DNA of 11,137 nucleotides, from positions 1-11,137 of the forward strand of contig JAKAVX010000006.1 in assembly GCA_021827465.1 (NCBI GenBank), in the 5' to 3' direction. Of the stretch, positions 1 through 6,214 are shown piece after piece (the first letter of the stretch is position 1; each line of letters starts with the position of its first letter). The notes under the pieces were generated by a model. It worked only from the letters and a program-made list of their open reading frames with translations. It made no database searches and was not told the origin of the DNA. The DNA is from Deltaproteobacteria bacterium (GTDB lineage: Bacteria > Desulfobacterota_B > Binatia > Binatales > Binataceae). A program made the position numbers and the translations under genes.

Positions 1-644
1 AGACCGGCGTCCTTCATCAGGTAGGAGATGACATCGACGCGGAAACCGTCGACCCCGCGATCGAGCCAGAAGCGCAGCACATTGTGCATCGCGGCGACGA
101 CTTCGGGATTGCGGTAATTGAGGTCACGCTGCTCGCGCAGAAACGAATGCAGATAGTACGAGCGCGTAGGTTCGTCGTAATGCCACGCCGAACCGCCGAA
201 AGTGCTGAGCCAGTTGTTGGGCGGACAGCCGGGCTCTCCGTCGATCCAGATGTACCAGTTGCGTTTGGCGTTACCCCGCGAGCTGCGCGATTCGAGGAAC
301 CACGGATGCTGGTCTGAGGTATGGTTCGGAACCAGGTCGAGCACCACGCGGATATTGCGCCGGTGGGCTTCAGCGAGCAGGCGGTCGAAGCTTGCTAAGT
401 CGCCAAGGTCGGGATGAATTCCGCGATAGTCGCTTACATCGTAGCCGAAGTCGCGCAGCGGCGACGGATTTATCGGCGTAAGCCATAGCGCGTCGACGCC
501 GAGCGATTCGGGAGTTCCGTCGTTCAGGTAGTCGAGATGCGCGGTGATGCCGTCGAGGTCGCCGATTCCGTCGCCGTTCGAGTCGGCGAAACTGCGGACG
601 TAGATTTCGTAAAAGACCGCCTTTTGCCACCAATCTGCGGCCAT
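1..644 (-). CDS. GH13 alpha-glucosidase-family enzyme (N-terminal 214 residues, 3' end outside window)
   Basis: Reading from ATG at 644 towards position 1 gives 214 residues of an uninterrupted glycoside hydrolase family 13 protein. Visible: the N-terminal metal-binding loop DSNGDGIGDLDG (residues 21-32), the PSPLRDFGYDVSDY stretch (61-74), conserved region I DLVPNHTSDQHPWF (103-116) with the Asn-His pair, and region II GFRVDVI (200-206) with Arg202 and the catalytic nucleophile Asp204. The acid/base Glu and the last conserved Asp lie beyond the edge. The family hydrolyses or transfers alpha-glucosyl units of malto-, isomalto- or trehalose-type sugars. There is no signal peptide, so it is probably cytoplasmic. 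It begins 11 nt after the DedA stop codon, and an SD-like TGAGAG (658-653) overlaps that stop, so translation is probably coupled. Alpha-glucosidase/oligo-1,6-glucosidase is favoured over trehalose synthase, but the subfamily cannot be settled from the N-terminus. Confidence 0.92.
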   Translation of the reverse strand, partial: MAADWWQKAVFYEIYVRSFADSNGDGIGDLDGITAHLDYLNDGTPESLGVDALWLTPINPSPLRDFGYDVSDYRGIHPDLGDLASFDRLLAEAHRRNIRVVLDLVPNHTSDQHPWFLESRSSRGNAKRNWYIWIDGEPGCPPNNWLSTFGGSAWHYDEPTRSYYLHSFLREQRDLNYRNPEVVAAMHNVLRFWLDRGVDGFRVDVISYLMKDAG

Positions 645-655
645 CGCCAAAGCTC

Positions 656-1297
656 TCAATCGCCGGCGGGAACTCTCGATGCCCTGGCGATTTCCCTGAG
701 GCGATTATAGACGACGAACGCCGCGCCTATCAGGAGCAGCGCGGCGATTACGCCGTCGAAGCGATGGATATACGGCGCAAGCGACTCCCAGTTCTGCCCG
801 AGCTTCATCCCCGCCCATGCGAGCGCGAGACACCAGATGTAGGAGCCGACGAGGGTGTAGACGGTGAACGGCAGAAGCCGCATCCGCGCGACTCCGGCCG
901 GGAACGCGATGAAAGTCCTGACCACCGGCAGCAGGCGGCTCAGGAAAACAGCAGGGCCGCCCCATCGCTCGAAGAACCGATCGGCGATTTGCAGCTCGTG
1001 CGGCGCGATAAGCAGATAGCGGCCGTAACGTTCGATAGCCCATCGGCCTCCACTCGCGCCGACGTAATAGGCCGCGTACGAGCCGAGCAGGCATCCGAGC
1101 GCGCCGGCGAGCGCGACCAGGTAGAGATTGAAGCGCCCCGTCGCGACTAGGTAGCCCGAGAACGGCATGATGACCTCGGAGGGCAACGGGATGCAGGCGC
1201 TCTCAACCGCCATCATCAGGACGACGCCGCCATAGCCGAGCGTTGCGATGGAGGCGACGACGAGGGTGGAAACCGAGCCTAGAAGCCTGTCGATCAT
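656..1297 (-). CDS. DedA-family integral membrane protein
   Basis: This 213-residue protein is of usual DedA length (about 200-220). It carries the family signature: the membrane re-entrant segment ESACIPLPSEVIMPFSG (32-48, with Glu32 and Glu41), and FLSRLLPVVRTFIAFPAGVARM (118-139) containing the conserved Arg121, Pro124, Arg127 and Gly135. About five hydrophobic segments are visible (around 10-30, 43-65, 66-80, 143-165, 183-197). DedA proteins are inner-membrane transporter-like proteins needed for envelope integrity and proton-motive-force homeostasis; some members flip phospholipids or undecaprenyl phosphate. The substrate of this one cannot be read from sequence. The ATG at 1297 has no obvious SD but gives a full-length family match. 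It is first in a probable two-gene operon with the GH13 gene and is divergent from gltA. Confidence 0.92.
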   Translation of the reverse strand: MIDRLLGSVSTLVVASIATLGYGGVVLMMAVESACIPLPSEVIMPFSGYLVATGRFNLYLVALAGALGCLLGSYAAYYVGASGGRWAIERYGRYLLIAPHELQIADRFFERWGGPAVFLSRLLPVVRTFIAFPAGVARMRLLPFTVYTLVGSYIWCLALAWAGMKLGQNWESLAPYIHRFDGVIAALLLIGAAFVVYNRLREIARASRVPAGD

Positions 1298-1403
1298 CGG
1301 ATGGATTCAGCAATCCTGGCGCGGCGCGCGGGCGCTGCGCTTGCGTTATCGAAGAAGACTGCCACGAGCGGCCGTCAGAAGCGAGCGGGGCTTGACAAAA
1401 GCG

Positions 1404-1433
1404 TTTCCAGTTTCGTAGCGATGCGTGTATAAT
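1404..1433 (+). promoter_or_regulatory. Sigma-70-type promoter candidate for gltA
   Basis: A perfect -10 hexamer TATAAT (1428-1433) is preceded at 18 nt by TTTCCA (1404-1409), which matches TTGACA at four of six positions. The predicted transcription start is about 1440, leaving a leader of about 83 nt. The -10 is strong in an otherwise GC-rich context; the -35 assignment is less certain. Confidence 0.55.
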
Positions 1434-1512
1434 CGCTAACTGTATATATGTTGAACGGAGGAAGCATTCGGGCGCCGCGATAAACACCTATCCGGCGACG
1501 CCGCGGCCATCC

Positions 1513-1520
1513 GAGGGAGA
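1513..1520 (+). promoter_or_regulatory. Ribosome binding site of gltA
   Basis: The purine-rich GAGGGAGA lies three nucleotides before ATG 1524 (about 6 nt if AGGG is taken as the core). It supports this start codon, which also gives the expected GltA N-terminus. Confidence 0.6.
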
Positions 1521-1523
1521 GCA

Positions 1524-2855
1524 ATGGCAAAAAACACGCTTACCGTGACCGACAACCGAAACGGGAAGACCTACGAGATCCCGATCGAGGAAGGCGGCGT
1601 CATCCGCGCTGCCGCGTTCCGCGACATCAAGAACAGGGCCGACGACTTCGGCCTGATGACCTACGATCCGGCGTTGTTCAATACGGCGGTGTGCCGAAGC
1701 CGGGTCACCTTTATCGACGGCGATCGCGGAATCCTGCGCTACCGCGGCTACCCGATCGAACAGTTGGCGGAAAAGAGCAATTTTCTCGAGACCGCCTATC
1801 TCATCGTGAAAGGCGAGCTGCCGGACGAAAAGCACCTCAAAACCTGGCAGCACAACATCAGCATCCATACGATGGTCCACGAGAATATCAAGCGCTTCAT
1901 GGAAGGCTTCCGCCATGACGCGCATCCGATGGGGATGCTGCTCGGGACGGTGGGCGCGATGTCCACCTTCTATCCCGACGCGAAGAACATCTTCGATCTC
2001 GAATCGCGCCGCCTGCAGACCCGCCGGCTTATCGGCAAGATGCCGACGGTCGCGGCCTTCGCCTATCGGCACAGCCGCGGGCTTCCCTACGTCTATCCTG
2101 ACGACGAACTGAGCTACACAGGCAACTTCCTGTCGATGCTCTTCAAGATGACCGAGCTCAAGTACAAGCCAAACCCGGTGCTAGAGCACGCGCTAGACGT
2201 GCTGTTCATTCTGCACGCCGACCATGAGCAGAACTGCTCGGCAAACGCGATGCGCTCCGTCGGAAGCTCGGATCCCGATCCCTACGCGGCGACAGCGGCT
2301 GCAATCGCGGCGCTTTACGGACCGCTTCACGGCGGTGCGAACGAGGCGGCTATCAACATGCTTGTGGAGGTCGGCTCCAAGGATCGCATCCCCGCGCTTA
2401 TCAAAGAGGTCAAGGCGGGAGAGAAGAAGCTCAACGGCTTCGGCCATCGCGTGTACAAGAACTACGATCCGCGCGCGAAGATCCTGAAGAAGCTCGCCTA
2501 CGACGTCTTCGAGGTGACCCGGCGCAACCCGCTGATCGATATCGCGATCGAACTCGAACGAATCGCGCTCGAGGACGACTACTTCATCAAGCGCAAGCTC
2601 TATCCCAACGTCGATTTCTATTCGGGGATCATCTACCAGGCGATGGGGTTCCCGATGGCGATGTTCCCGGTGCTGTTTGCGATTCCGCGCACCGCCGGAT
2701 GGCTCGCGCAATGGGCCGAGATGGTGCGCGACCCCGAGCAGAAGATCACGCGACCGCGCCAGGTCTATATCGGAGAGAACGAGCGTCAGTGGATGCCGAT
2801 TGAGAAGCGTCCCGAGCCGACCATGCGCGAGGATGCGGTTAGCGAGGCGATCTGA
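1524..2855 (+). CDS. gltA: Citrate synthase (GltA type)
   Basis: The 443-residue protein condenses acetyl-CoA and oxaloacetate to citrate, the entry step of the TCA cycle, in the cytoplasm. Length is close to that of E. coli GltA (427). Signatures in order: HADHEQNCSANAMRSVGSSDPD from His231 (oxaloacetate-binding His), GPLHGGANEA with catalytic His269, GFGHRVYKNYDPRA with His308, and NVDFYSG with catalytic Asp364. All three catalytic residues are present and spaced as in hexameric bacterial (type II) enzymes. The N-terminal roughly 60 residues before the core resemble the extra GltA domain, although NADH regulation cannot be inferred from this alone. The ATG at 1524 is preceded by an SD. The gene is monocistronic: its own promoter candidate lies upstream and a strong terminator lies 32 nt after the stop. 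Confidence 0.97.
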   Translation: MAKNTLTVTDNRNGKTYEIPIEEGGVIRAAAFRDIKNRADDFGLMTYDPALFNTAVCRSRVTFIDGDRGILRYRGYPIEQLAEKSNFLETAYLIVKGELPDEKHLKTWQHNISIHTMVHENIKRFMEGFRHDAHPMGMLLGTVGAMSTFYPDAKNIFDLESRRLQTRRLIGKMPTVAAFAYRHSRGLPYVYPDDELSYTGNFLSMLFKMTELKYKPNPVLEHALDVLFILHADHEQNCSANAMRSVGSSDPDPYAATAAAIAALYGPLHGGANEAAINMLVEVGSKDRIPALIKEVKAGEKKLNGFGHRVYKNYDPRAKILKKLAYDVFEVTRRNPLIDIAIELERIALEDDYFIKRKLYPNVDFYSGIIYQAMGFPMAMFPVLFAIPRTAGWLAQWAEMVRDPEQKITRPRQVYIGENERQWMPIEKRPEPTMREDAVSEAI

Positions 2856-2887
2856 CCCTCATCGCTAGGCCCTGGAAAAACCCAACC

Positions 2888-2921
2888 GAAGACCGGTCCA
2901 CGCGGGCCGGTCTTCTTTTTT
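2888..2921 (+). terminator. Rho-independent terminator of gltA
   Basis: A 12-bp stem (GAAGACCGGTCC, 2888-2899, with GGGCCGGTCTTC, 2904-2915, one G-T wobble) closes a 4-nt ACGC loop and is followed by six T residues (2916-2921). It lies 32 nt after the gltA stop and is a textbook intrinsic terminator, so the PDZ gene downstream needs its own promoter. Confidence 0.93.
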
Positions 2922-3154
2922 ATTACGCCGCGGCGAACAGAATTCTCGCCGCTTCCCGACCGGCGAAGGCGAAGATCCGGAGAATTCCGGCCGGCTGGGC
3001 GGGGAAAGCGGAATTGGCACGGTTGAGCAGTTTTGATAATAGAAAGCGGTCATCCAAAATCCGCTGGCAGGCAAGTCCGCGAACCTGGGGAGGAACCGGA
3101 CTTCAGAGTCCGGGCGCGGCTCCGATGCGCGTCGCGTGCGCCGAGGGTGCGGTT
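2922..3154 (+). other. Noncoding leader of the BON-PDZ gene, hairpin-rich
   Basis: Between the gltA terminator and ATG 3155 no credible protein is seen. Structures visible: GAATTCTC (2940-2947) matched by GAGAATTC (2980-2987); TCGCCG (2946-2951) matched by CGGCGA (2961-2966); AGCGG (3045-3049) with CCGCT (3061-3065); and a perfect 7-bp hairpin CCGGACT-TCAG-AGTCCGG (3096-3113). AAGTCCG (3073-3079) can pair instead with CGGACTT (3097-3103), so two stems compete. A possible promoter is TTGGCA (3014-3019) with GATAAT (3035-3040), although the 15-nt spacer is short. The layout would suit a cis-regulatory leader, but no known riboswitch consensus was recognised. Confidence 0.5.
3143..3147 (+). promoter_or_regulatory. 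Ribosome binding site fixing the start at 3155
   Basis: GAGGG lies 7 nt before ATG 3155. Neither the in-frame TTG at 3014 nor the ATG at 3125 has a comparable SD, so 3155 is the preferred start. Confidence 0.6.
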
Positions 3155-4039
3155 ATGAGCAGAGGGGAAGAAGAACGAAAAGATACCGGCGGGGGCGCAT
3201 GCGCGCTCAGCGACGAACGCTCCATGCGTGACTCGGATAGCATCGAGCAAAGCCTTCAGGGGTCCACGAATCGTCAAACGCCGCGCCAGGATGGCGGGTT
3301 CGCGCGCAAGCTTCCCGCTTCGGTTGTGTGCTGGACGCTCGGCATCGCCATTGCGACCTTGACGCTTGGCCTGACGACCCGGCCAAGAACTTCTCTCGGT
3401 GCCGATCAGGTCGGCAACGGGATTCGCACGGCGCCAGTGCAGGTCGCGGCGCTGTCGCCCGGCGCCTCTGCTGCCGAGGATCCGACGGGCGGATTTCACT
3501 TCTTCATCATGCTCGGCCCGCAGAAGCGGGAGTGGCACCGCGAGGCGTGGGCGGACCATCTCGAGTCGCGGCTCAAGGCCAAGCTCGCGCGTAACGGATT
3601 TCCCAATATCGGAGTTTCGGTCAGCCGCGCCGGCGCGGTTTTCCTGGCGGGCACGCTCTTCGATCACTCCGAGAAATGGATGGTCGAGAAAATAGTCGAG
3701 CGTACGCCGGGGGTGGAAAGCGTTCACTTTCCCCATCCGGAAATCCGAAAGCTCTACGGTCCCGCCTACCTCGGAATCGAGACCGCGCCAACCGGCCGTC
3801 ACGCGGGCGTGAAAGTAATGAAAGTCTGGCAGGGATCGCCGGCCGCGATGGCCGGGATTCGCACCGGCGACGTTATCGTGAGCTTCGGTGGACGGCCGGT
3901 CAGGGGTCCGCAGACTTTCCGCTACCTGGTCGCCTCGCATGTCGGTGGACAGCGCGTTCCGGTCACCGTCGAGCGCGAACATCGCCATGAAAGCGTGACT
4001 GTCAGGCTCGGCCAGACCAGCGCGCTCGTTCTCGACTAG
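3155..4039 (+). CDS. Membrane-anchored BON-like / PDZ domain protein
   Basis: The 294-residue protein has a charged N-terminus of about 50 residues, one hydrophobic segment (about 54-75, VVCWTLGIAIATLTLGL) and a linker to about 112. A region at about 132-192 has the look of a BON-type alpha/beta domain (LESRLKAKLARNGF, then VSVSRAGAVFLAGTLFD, then ERTPGVESV). A PDZ domain follows at about 203-286 (YLGIE, then VWQGSPAAMAGIRTGDVIVSFGGRPV). The PDZ resembles those of HtrA/DegP-type proteases, but no trypsin-like protease domain is present. The single hydrophobic segment suggests a signal anchor with the BON-PDZ part in the periplasm. BON domains bind membranes or peptidoglycan-associated partners and PDZ domains bind peptide termini, so a scaffold or quality-control adaptor role is plausible but inferred. 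PDZ is certain; BON is a weaker call. An alternative in-frame start is TTG 3014. Confidence 0.85.
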   Translation: MSRGEEERKDTGGGACALSDERSMRDSDSIEQSLQGSTNRQTPRQDGGFARKLPASVVCWTLGIAIATLTLGLTTRPRTSLGADQVGNGIRTAPVQVAALSPGASAAEDPTGGFHFFIMLGPQKREWHREAWADHLESRLKAKLARNGFPNIGVSVSRAGAVFLAGTLFDHSEKWMVEKIVERTPGVESVHFPHPEIRKLYGPAYLGIETAPTGRHAGVKVMKVWQGSPAAMAGIRTGDVIVSFGGRPVRGPQTFRYLVASHVGGQRVPVTVEREHRHESVTVRLGQTSALVLD

Positions 4040-4156
4040 CGCACAGCAATCTTTCTCAGGACTCCGCGAATTCCCGCATCGTGCCGACGGCCAGCGGGCC
4101 GGCGAGTGCGCTTGCGAGGGCGGCAGATCGACCGGTTTCGCGGATAGGGCCGCGGT
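4040..4156. other. Convergent intergenic region
   Basis: This 117-nt stretch separates the 3' ends of the rightward PDZ gene and the leftward MBL gene. An imperfect GC-rich hairpin can form at about 4083-4105 (GCCGACGGCC with GGCCGGCG), but no T-run follows on either strand, so no intrinsic terminator is called. Confidence 0.5.
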
Positions 4157-5116
4157 TCACCCCTGGATGACGAAGCGGGCGCCGACGCTGTTCTGCACGA
4201 AGGCGACGGGAAACTCGCGCGCGATCGCATGAGTCGCGCGCCATCCCGTGCAATGCGCCGGAACGATAAGCTCGGGGGCGATTTCCTTGAGCGCGCGCAC
4301 AGTCGGCTCGATAATCGGTTCGAAAATCGCTCCCGACAGATGGAACCCTCCTATCACGGCGTGTACCCGCTCGACGCCGGTGAGAGCCTGGGCGTGACGA
4401 ATCGTATTGATCACGCCCGCGTGGCCGCATCCGGTCAGAATCACCAGTCCCTTGCCGCGCACGTTGACGACCACCGCCTGATCGTCGTGAATCCATGGAT
4501 CGGGCTGCCATTTTCGGCCGACTTTCGCCCAGTGGATCGGAAAGCCTTTCTCGAAATCGGTCGCGCGATGGATCTGGCCGGTGATGAGAACGAGATCGCC
4601 GAGCAGGGTTGACGGTCCGCGTTCCTCGATCACCTCAACGCCGTCGTGGCGCAAGGCGCGGCGGTCGGGCGGGGGAAGATTGATCTCGTGCCCATCGGGC
4701 AGCATCACCTTGCGCTGGAGCATCGCGTCGGGATGAAGCACGACCGGCATGCGCTGTCCGCCGAGTCTGCGAAACATCCCGGCAAGCCCGTTGGTATGGT
4801 CGGCGTGGCCGTGGCTCAGGGCGACGGCGTGCATCTCATTGGCGCGGATTTCGAGCACGTCGAGATTGTGCATCAGGCCGTCGCGGCTAAGCCCCGCGTC
4901 GAAGAGCAGCGATTCCGAGGTCTCGCCGCCGTTGACCTTGACCGTTGCCGAGAAGCCGTGCTCCGCGACCAGGCATTTCCTGCCCAGCGTTGCGCCGAGC
5001 CACGGACGGCGTACGGTCTCGCTGCTCGGGAGCAGCAGGTCGGTGGTGTTGTCGAGGATCGTGGTTATTTCGACGCTATCCGCCTCTCTGAGCGATATGG
5101 TTTCCGATGATGCCAT
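4157..5116 (-). CDS. MBL-fold metallohydrolase, dihydropterin-RFAP-synthase-like group
   Basis: The 319-residue protein has the metallo-beta-lactamase fold signature SHGHADHTNGL, giving His102, His104, Asp106 and His107. Further ligand-type residues are in ILTGCGHAGVINTI (Cys230, His232), GGFHL (His259) and VPAHCTGW (His288, Cys289). The Cys-Gly-His and Gly-Gly-Phe-His-Leu motifs are typical of the MBL group related to 7,8-dihydropterin-6-methyl-4-(beta-D-ribofuranosyl)-aminobenzene-5'-phosphate synthase, whose bacterial members mostly have unknown substrates. No signal peptide is seen, so it is probably cytoplasmic. ATG 5116 is preceded by GGAGAGAGG. It lies 39 nt after the cydB stop on the same strand, apparently last in the crotonase-cydA-cydB cluster. 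The fold is certain; the substrate is not. Confidence 0.88.
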   Translation of the reverse strand: MASSETISLREADSVEITTILDNTTDLLLPSSETVRRPWLGATLGRKCLVAEHGFSATVKVNGGETSESLLFDAGLSRDGLMHNLDVLEIRANEMHAVALSHGHADHTNGLAGMFRRLGGQRMPVVLHPDAMLQRKVMLPDGHEINLPPPDRRALRHDGVEVIEERGPSTLLGDLVLITGQIHRATDFEKGFPIHWAKVGRKWQPDPWIHDDQAVVVNVRGKGLVILTGCGHAGVINTIRHAQALTGVERVHAVIGGFHLSGAIFEPIIEPTVRALKEIAPELIVPAHCTGWRATHAIAREFPVAFVQNSVGARFVIQG

Positions 5117-5155
5117 CCTCTCTCCACTCCCCGCGCTCTCGCGCGCCCGCGATCG

Positions 5156-6196
5156 TCAGTAGCCTTCTTCGTCGAGCCGGACTTCGCCCGCGAAGCTCCG
5201 GTATACAAAGATGAAATAGCCGATTGCGAGAAGGATCCCCGGGATGAACCATGCAAGTCCCACCTCGAGGCCGTAAGCCGTGGTCGAACTATTGTAGATG
5301 GTGAGGCTGTTGGCGGGATTAAGGTTCGACGGCAGGACGTATGGGTAAAGCCCGAATGCGACGCTGAAGAGCATCCCGGCGATATACGCGCACGAGGCGA
5401 GGAACGCGTCGCGCGCGCCGCCTGCGCGATTAAACCATCGGATCGCGAACAGCCCCGCCGCGGCTATCGCCGGAAACACCACGCCCCACGGCTCGTCGGG
5501 AAAGCGCGCTCCGAGATGAGGCTGAACCAGCGGCACCACCACCAGCAACGCGACGGTCATCGCGAGCATCACCCACCACAAATGGCCGGCCAGACGCCGC
5601 GCACGCTCGCGCAAATCCCCCGGCGTTTTCAGCGCAACCCATAGCGCGCCGTGCAGCGCGAGCGCGACCAGGCTCGACACGCCCATCAGGATCGTGAACC
5701 AGTCGAGGATCCCGACGCGCCCGCTGGTTGTGAAATCGGTGAACAGCGGCAGGAAGAAATAGCCCGAATCGCTGAGCGGCACGCCGCGAACCATATTGCC
5801 GAGCGCCGCCCCGAAGAAGATTGCGAGCATCGCGCTTGCCCCGGCAAACGCCACGTCCCAGAACGGATGCCATACGACGCTCTCAATATGGCTTCGGAAC
5901 TCGATTGAGATGCCGCGCAGGATGAGAAGCCAGAGCACCATGATGAGCGGCAGGTAAAACCCGCTGAATGCCAGCGCGTACATCCTCGGGAACGCGAAAA
6001 ACAGCGCGCCGCCGCCCGCGACCAGCCACACTTCGTTGCCGTCCCACACCGGCCCAACCGAGCGCAACAGCATCCTGCGCTCCGTCTCGGTGCGACCCAC
6101 ATACAGATGCACGATACCCACGCCCAGGTCGAAACCGTCCAGGACCGCATAGGTCACGATCATCGCGGCGACGATGCAGAACCAGAGCGTCTGCGT
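5156..6196 (-). CDS. cydB: Cytochrome bd ubiquinol oxidase subunit II, probable ACG start
   Basis: CydB is the second integral membrane subunit of the bd-type quinol:oxygen oxidoreductase. Signatures: VLDGFDLGVGIVHLYV near the N-terminus, GPVWDGNEVWLVAGGGALFFAFPR, and about eight to nine hydrophobic helices ending near LAWFIPGILLAIGYFIFVY. The first ATG in frame (6163) would cut helix I in half. Upstream of it the frame reads QTLWFCIVAAMIVTYAVLDG, the usual start of CydB, but back to the in-frame TGA there is no ATG, GTG or TTG. GAGGAGG (6211-6205) stands 8 nt before ACG 6196, giving (M)QTLWF and 346 residues, so ACG is the preferred start; ATC 6202 is the alternative. The SD directly follows the cydA stop (6215). 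Identity is very secure; the start is inferred. Confidence 0.93.
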   Translation of the reverse strand, partial: TQTLWFCIVAAMIVTYAVLDGFDLGVGIVHLYVGRTETERRMLLRSVGPVWDGNEVWLVAGGGALFFAFPRMYALAFSGFYLPLIMVLWLLILRGISIEFRSHIESVVWHPFWDVAFAGASAMLAIFFGAALGNMVRGVPLSDSGYFFLPLFTDFTTSGRVGILDWFTILMGVSSLVALALHGALWVALKTPGDLRERARRLAGHLWWVMLAMTVALLVVVPLVQPHLGARFPDEPWGVVFPAIAAAGLFAIRWFNRAGGARDAFLASCAYIAGMLFSVAFGLYPYVLPSNLNPANSLTIYNSSTTAYGLEVGLAWFIPGILLAIGYFIFVYRSFAGEVRLDEEGY

Positions 6197-6204
6197 GGCG
6201 ATAT

Positions 6205-6211
6205 CCTCCTC
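6205..6211 (-). promoter_or_regulatory. Strong ribosome binding site pointing to a non-AUG cydB start
   Basis: GAGGAGG on the minus strand lies 8 nt before ACG 6196 and only 2 nt before ATC 6202. No conventional start codon falls within its reach in the cydB frame. The ATG at 6163 is 41 nt away. Confidence 0.7.
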
Positions 6212-6214
6212 AGG

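Larger units (their letters stand above)
1298..1523. other. Divergent intergenic region dedA / gltA
   Basis: This 226-nt gap separates leftward dedA from rightward gltA. It holds the gltA promoter candidate near 1404-1433 and an approximately 80-nt gltA leader. No convincing promoter for dedA was recognised. A TTGACA at 1392-1397 lies 30 nt from the TATAAT, too far to act with it as a sigma-70 pair. The leader contains a second SD-like GGAGG (1457-1461) that is not followed by a normal start codon. Confidence 0.7.

Noticed and set aside
370..633. 87-codon Arg-rich frame on the minus strand
   Set aside because: It is a shifted frame of the GH13 gene, whose correct frame starts at ATG 644.
1392..1433. 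TTGACA and TATAAT as one promoter
   Set aside because: The spacer is 30 nt, far outside the 16-18 nt range; TTTCCA at 1404 was used instead.
1488..2072. 194-codon frame antisense to gltA
   Set aside because: It lies opposite a complete citrate synthase and encodes no recognisable motif.
3015..3028. Sigma-54-like TGGCACG element
   Set aside because: The GG and GC dinucleotides are separated by 9 rather than 10 nt and the -12 part reads AGCA, not TTGC.
3061..3120. RNase P-like, cobalamin, c-di-GMP or ydaO riboswitch in the leader
   Set aside because: Short words are reminiscent (for example GGGGAGGAAC), but none of the conserved cores could be matched in order.
3050..3988. 312-codon frame antisense to the PDZ gene
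   Set aside because: The plus strand carries a clear PDZ domain with SD; the antisense product is Arg-rich without motifs.
4083..4105. Hairpin as terminator between the convergent genes
   Set aside because: The stem is interrupted by a mismatch and has no T-run on either strand.
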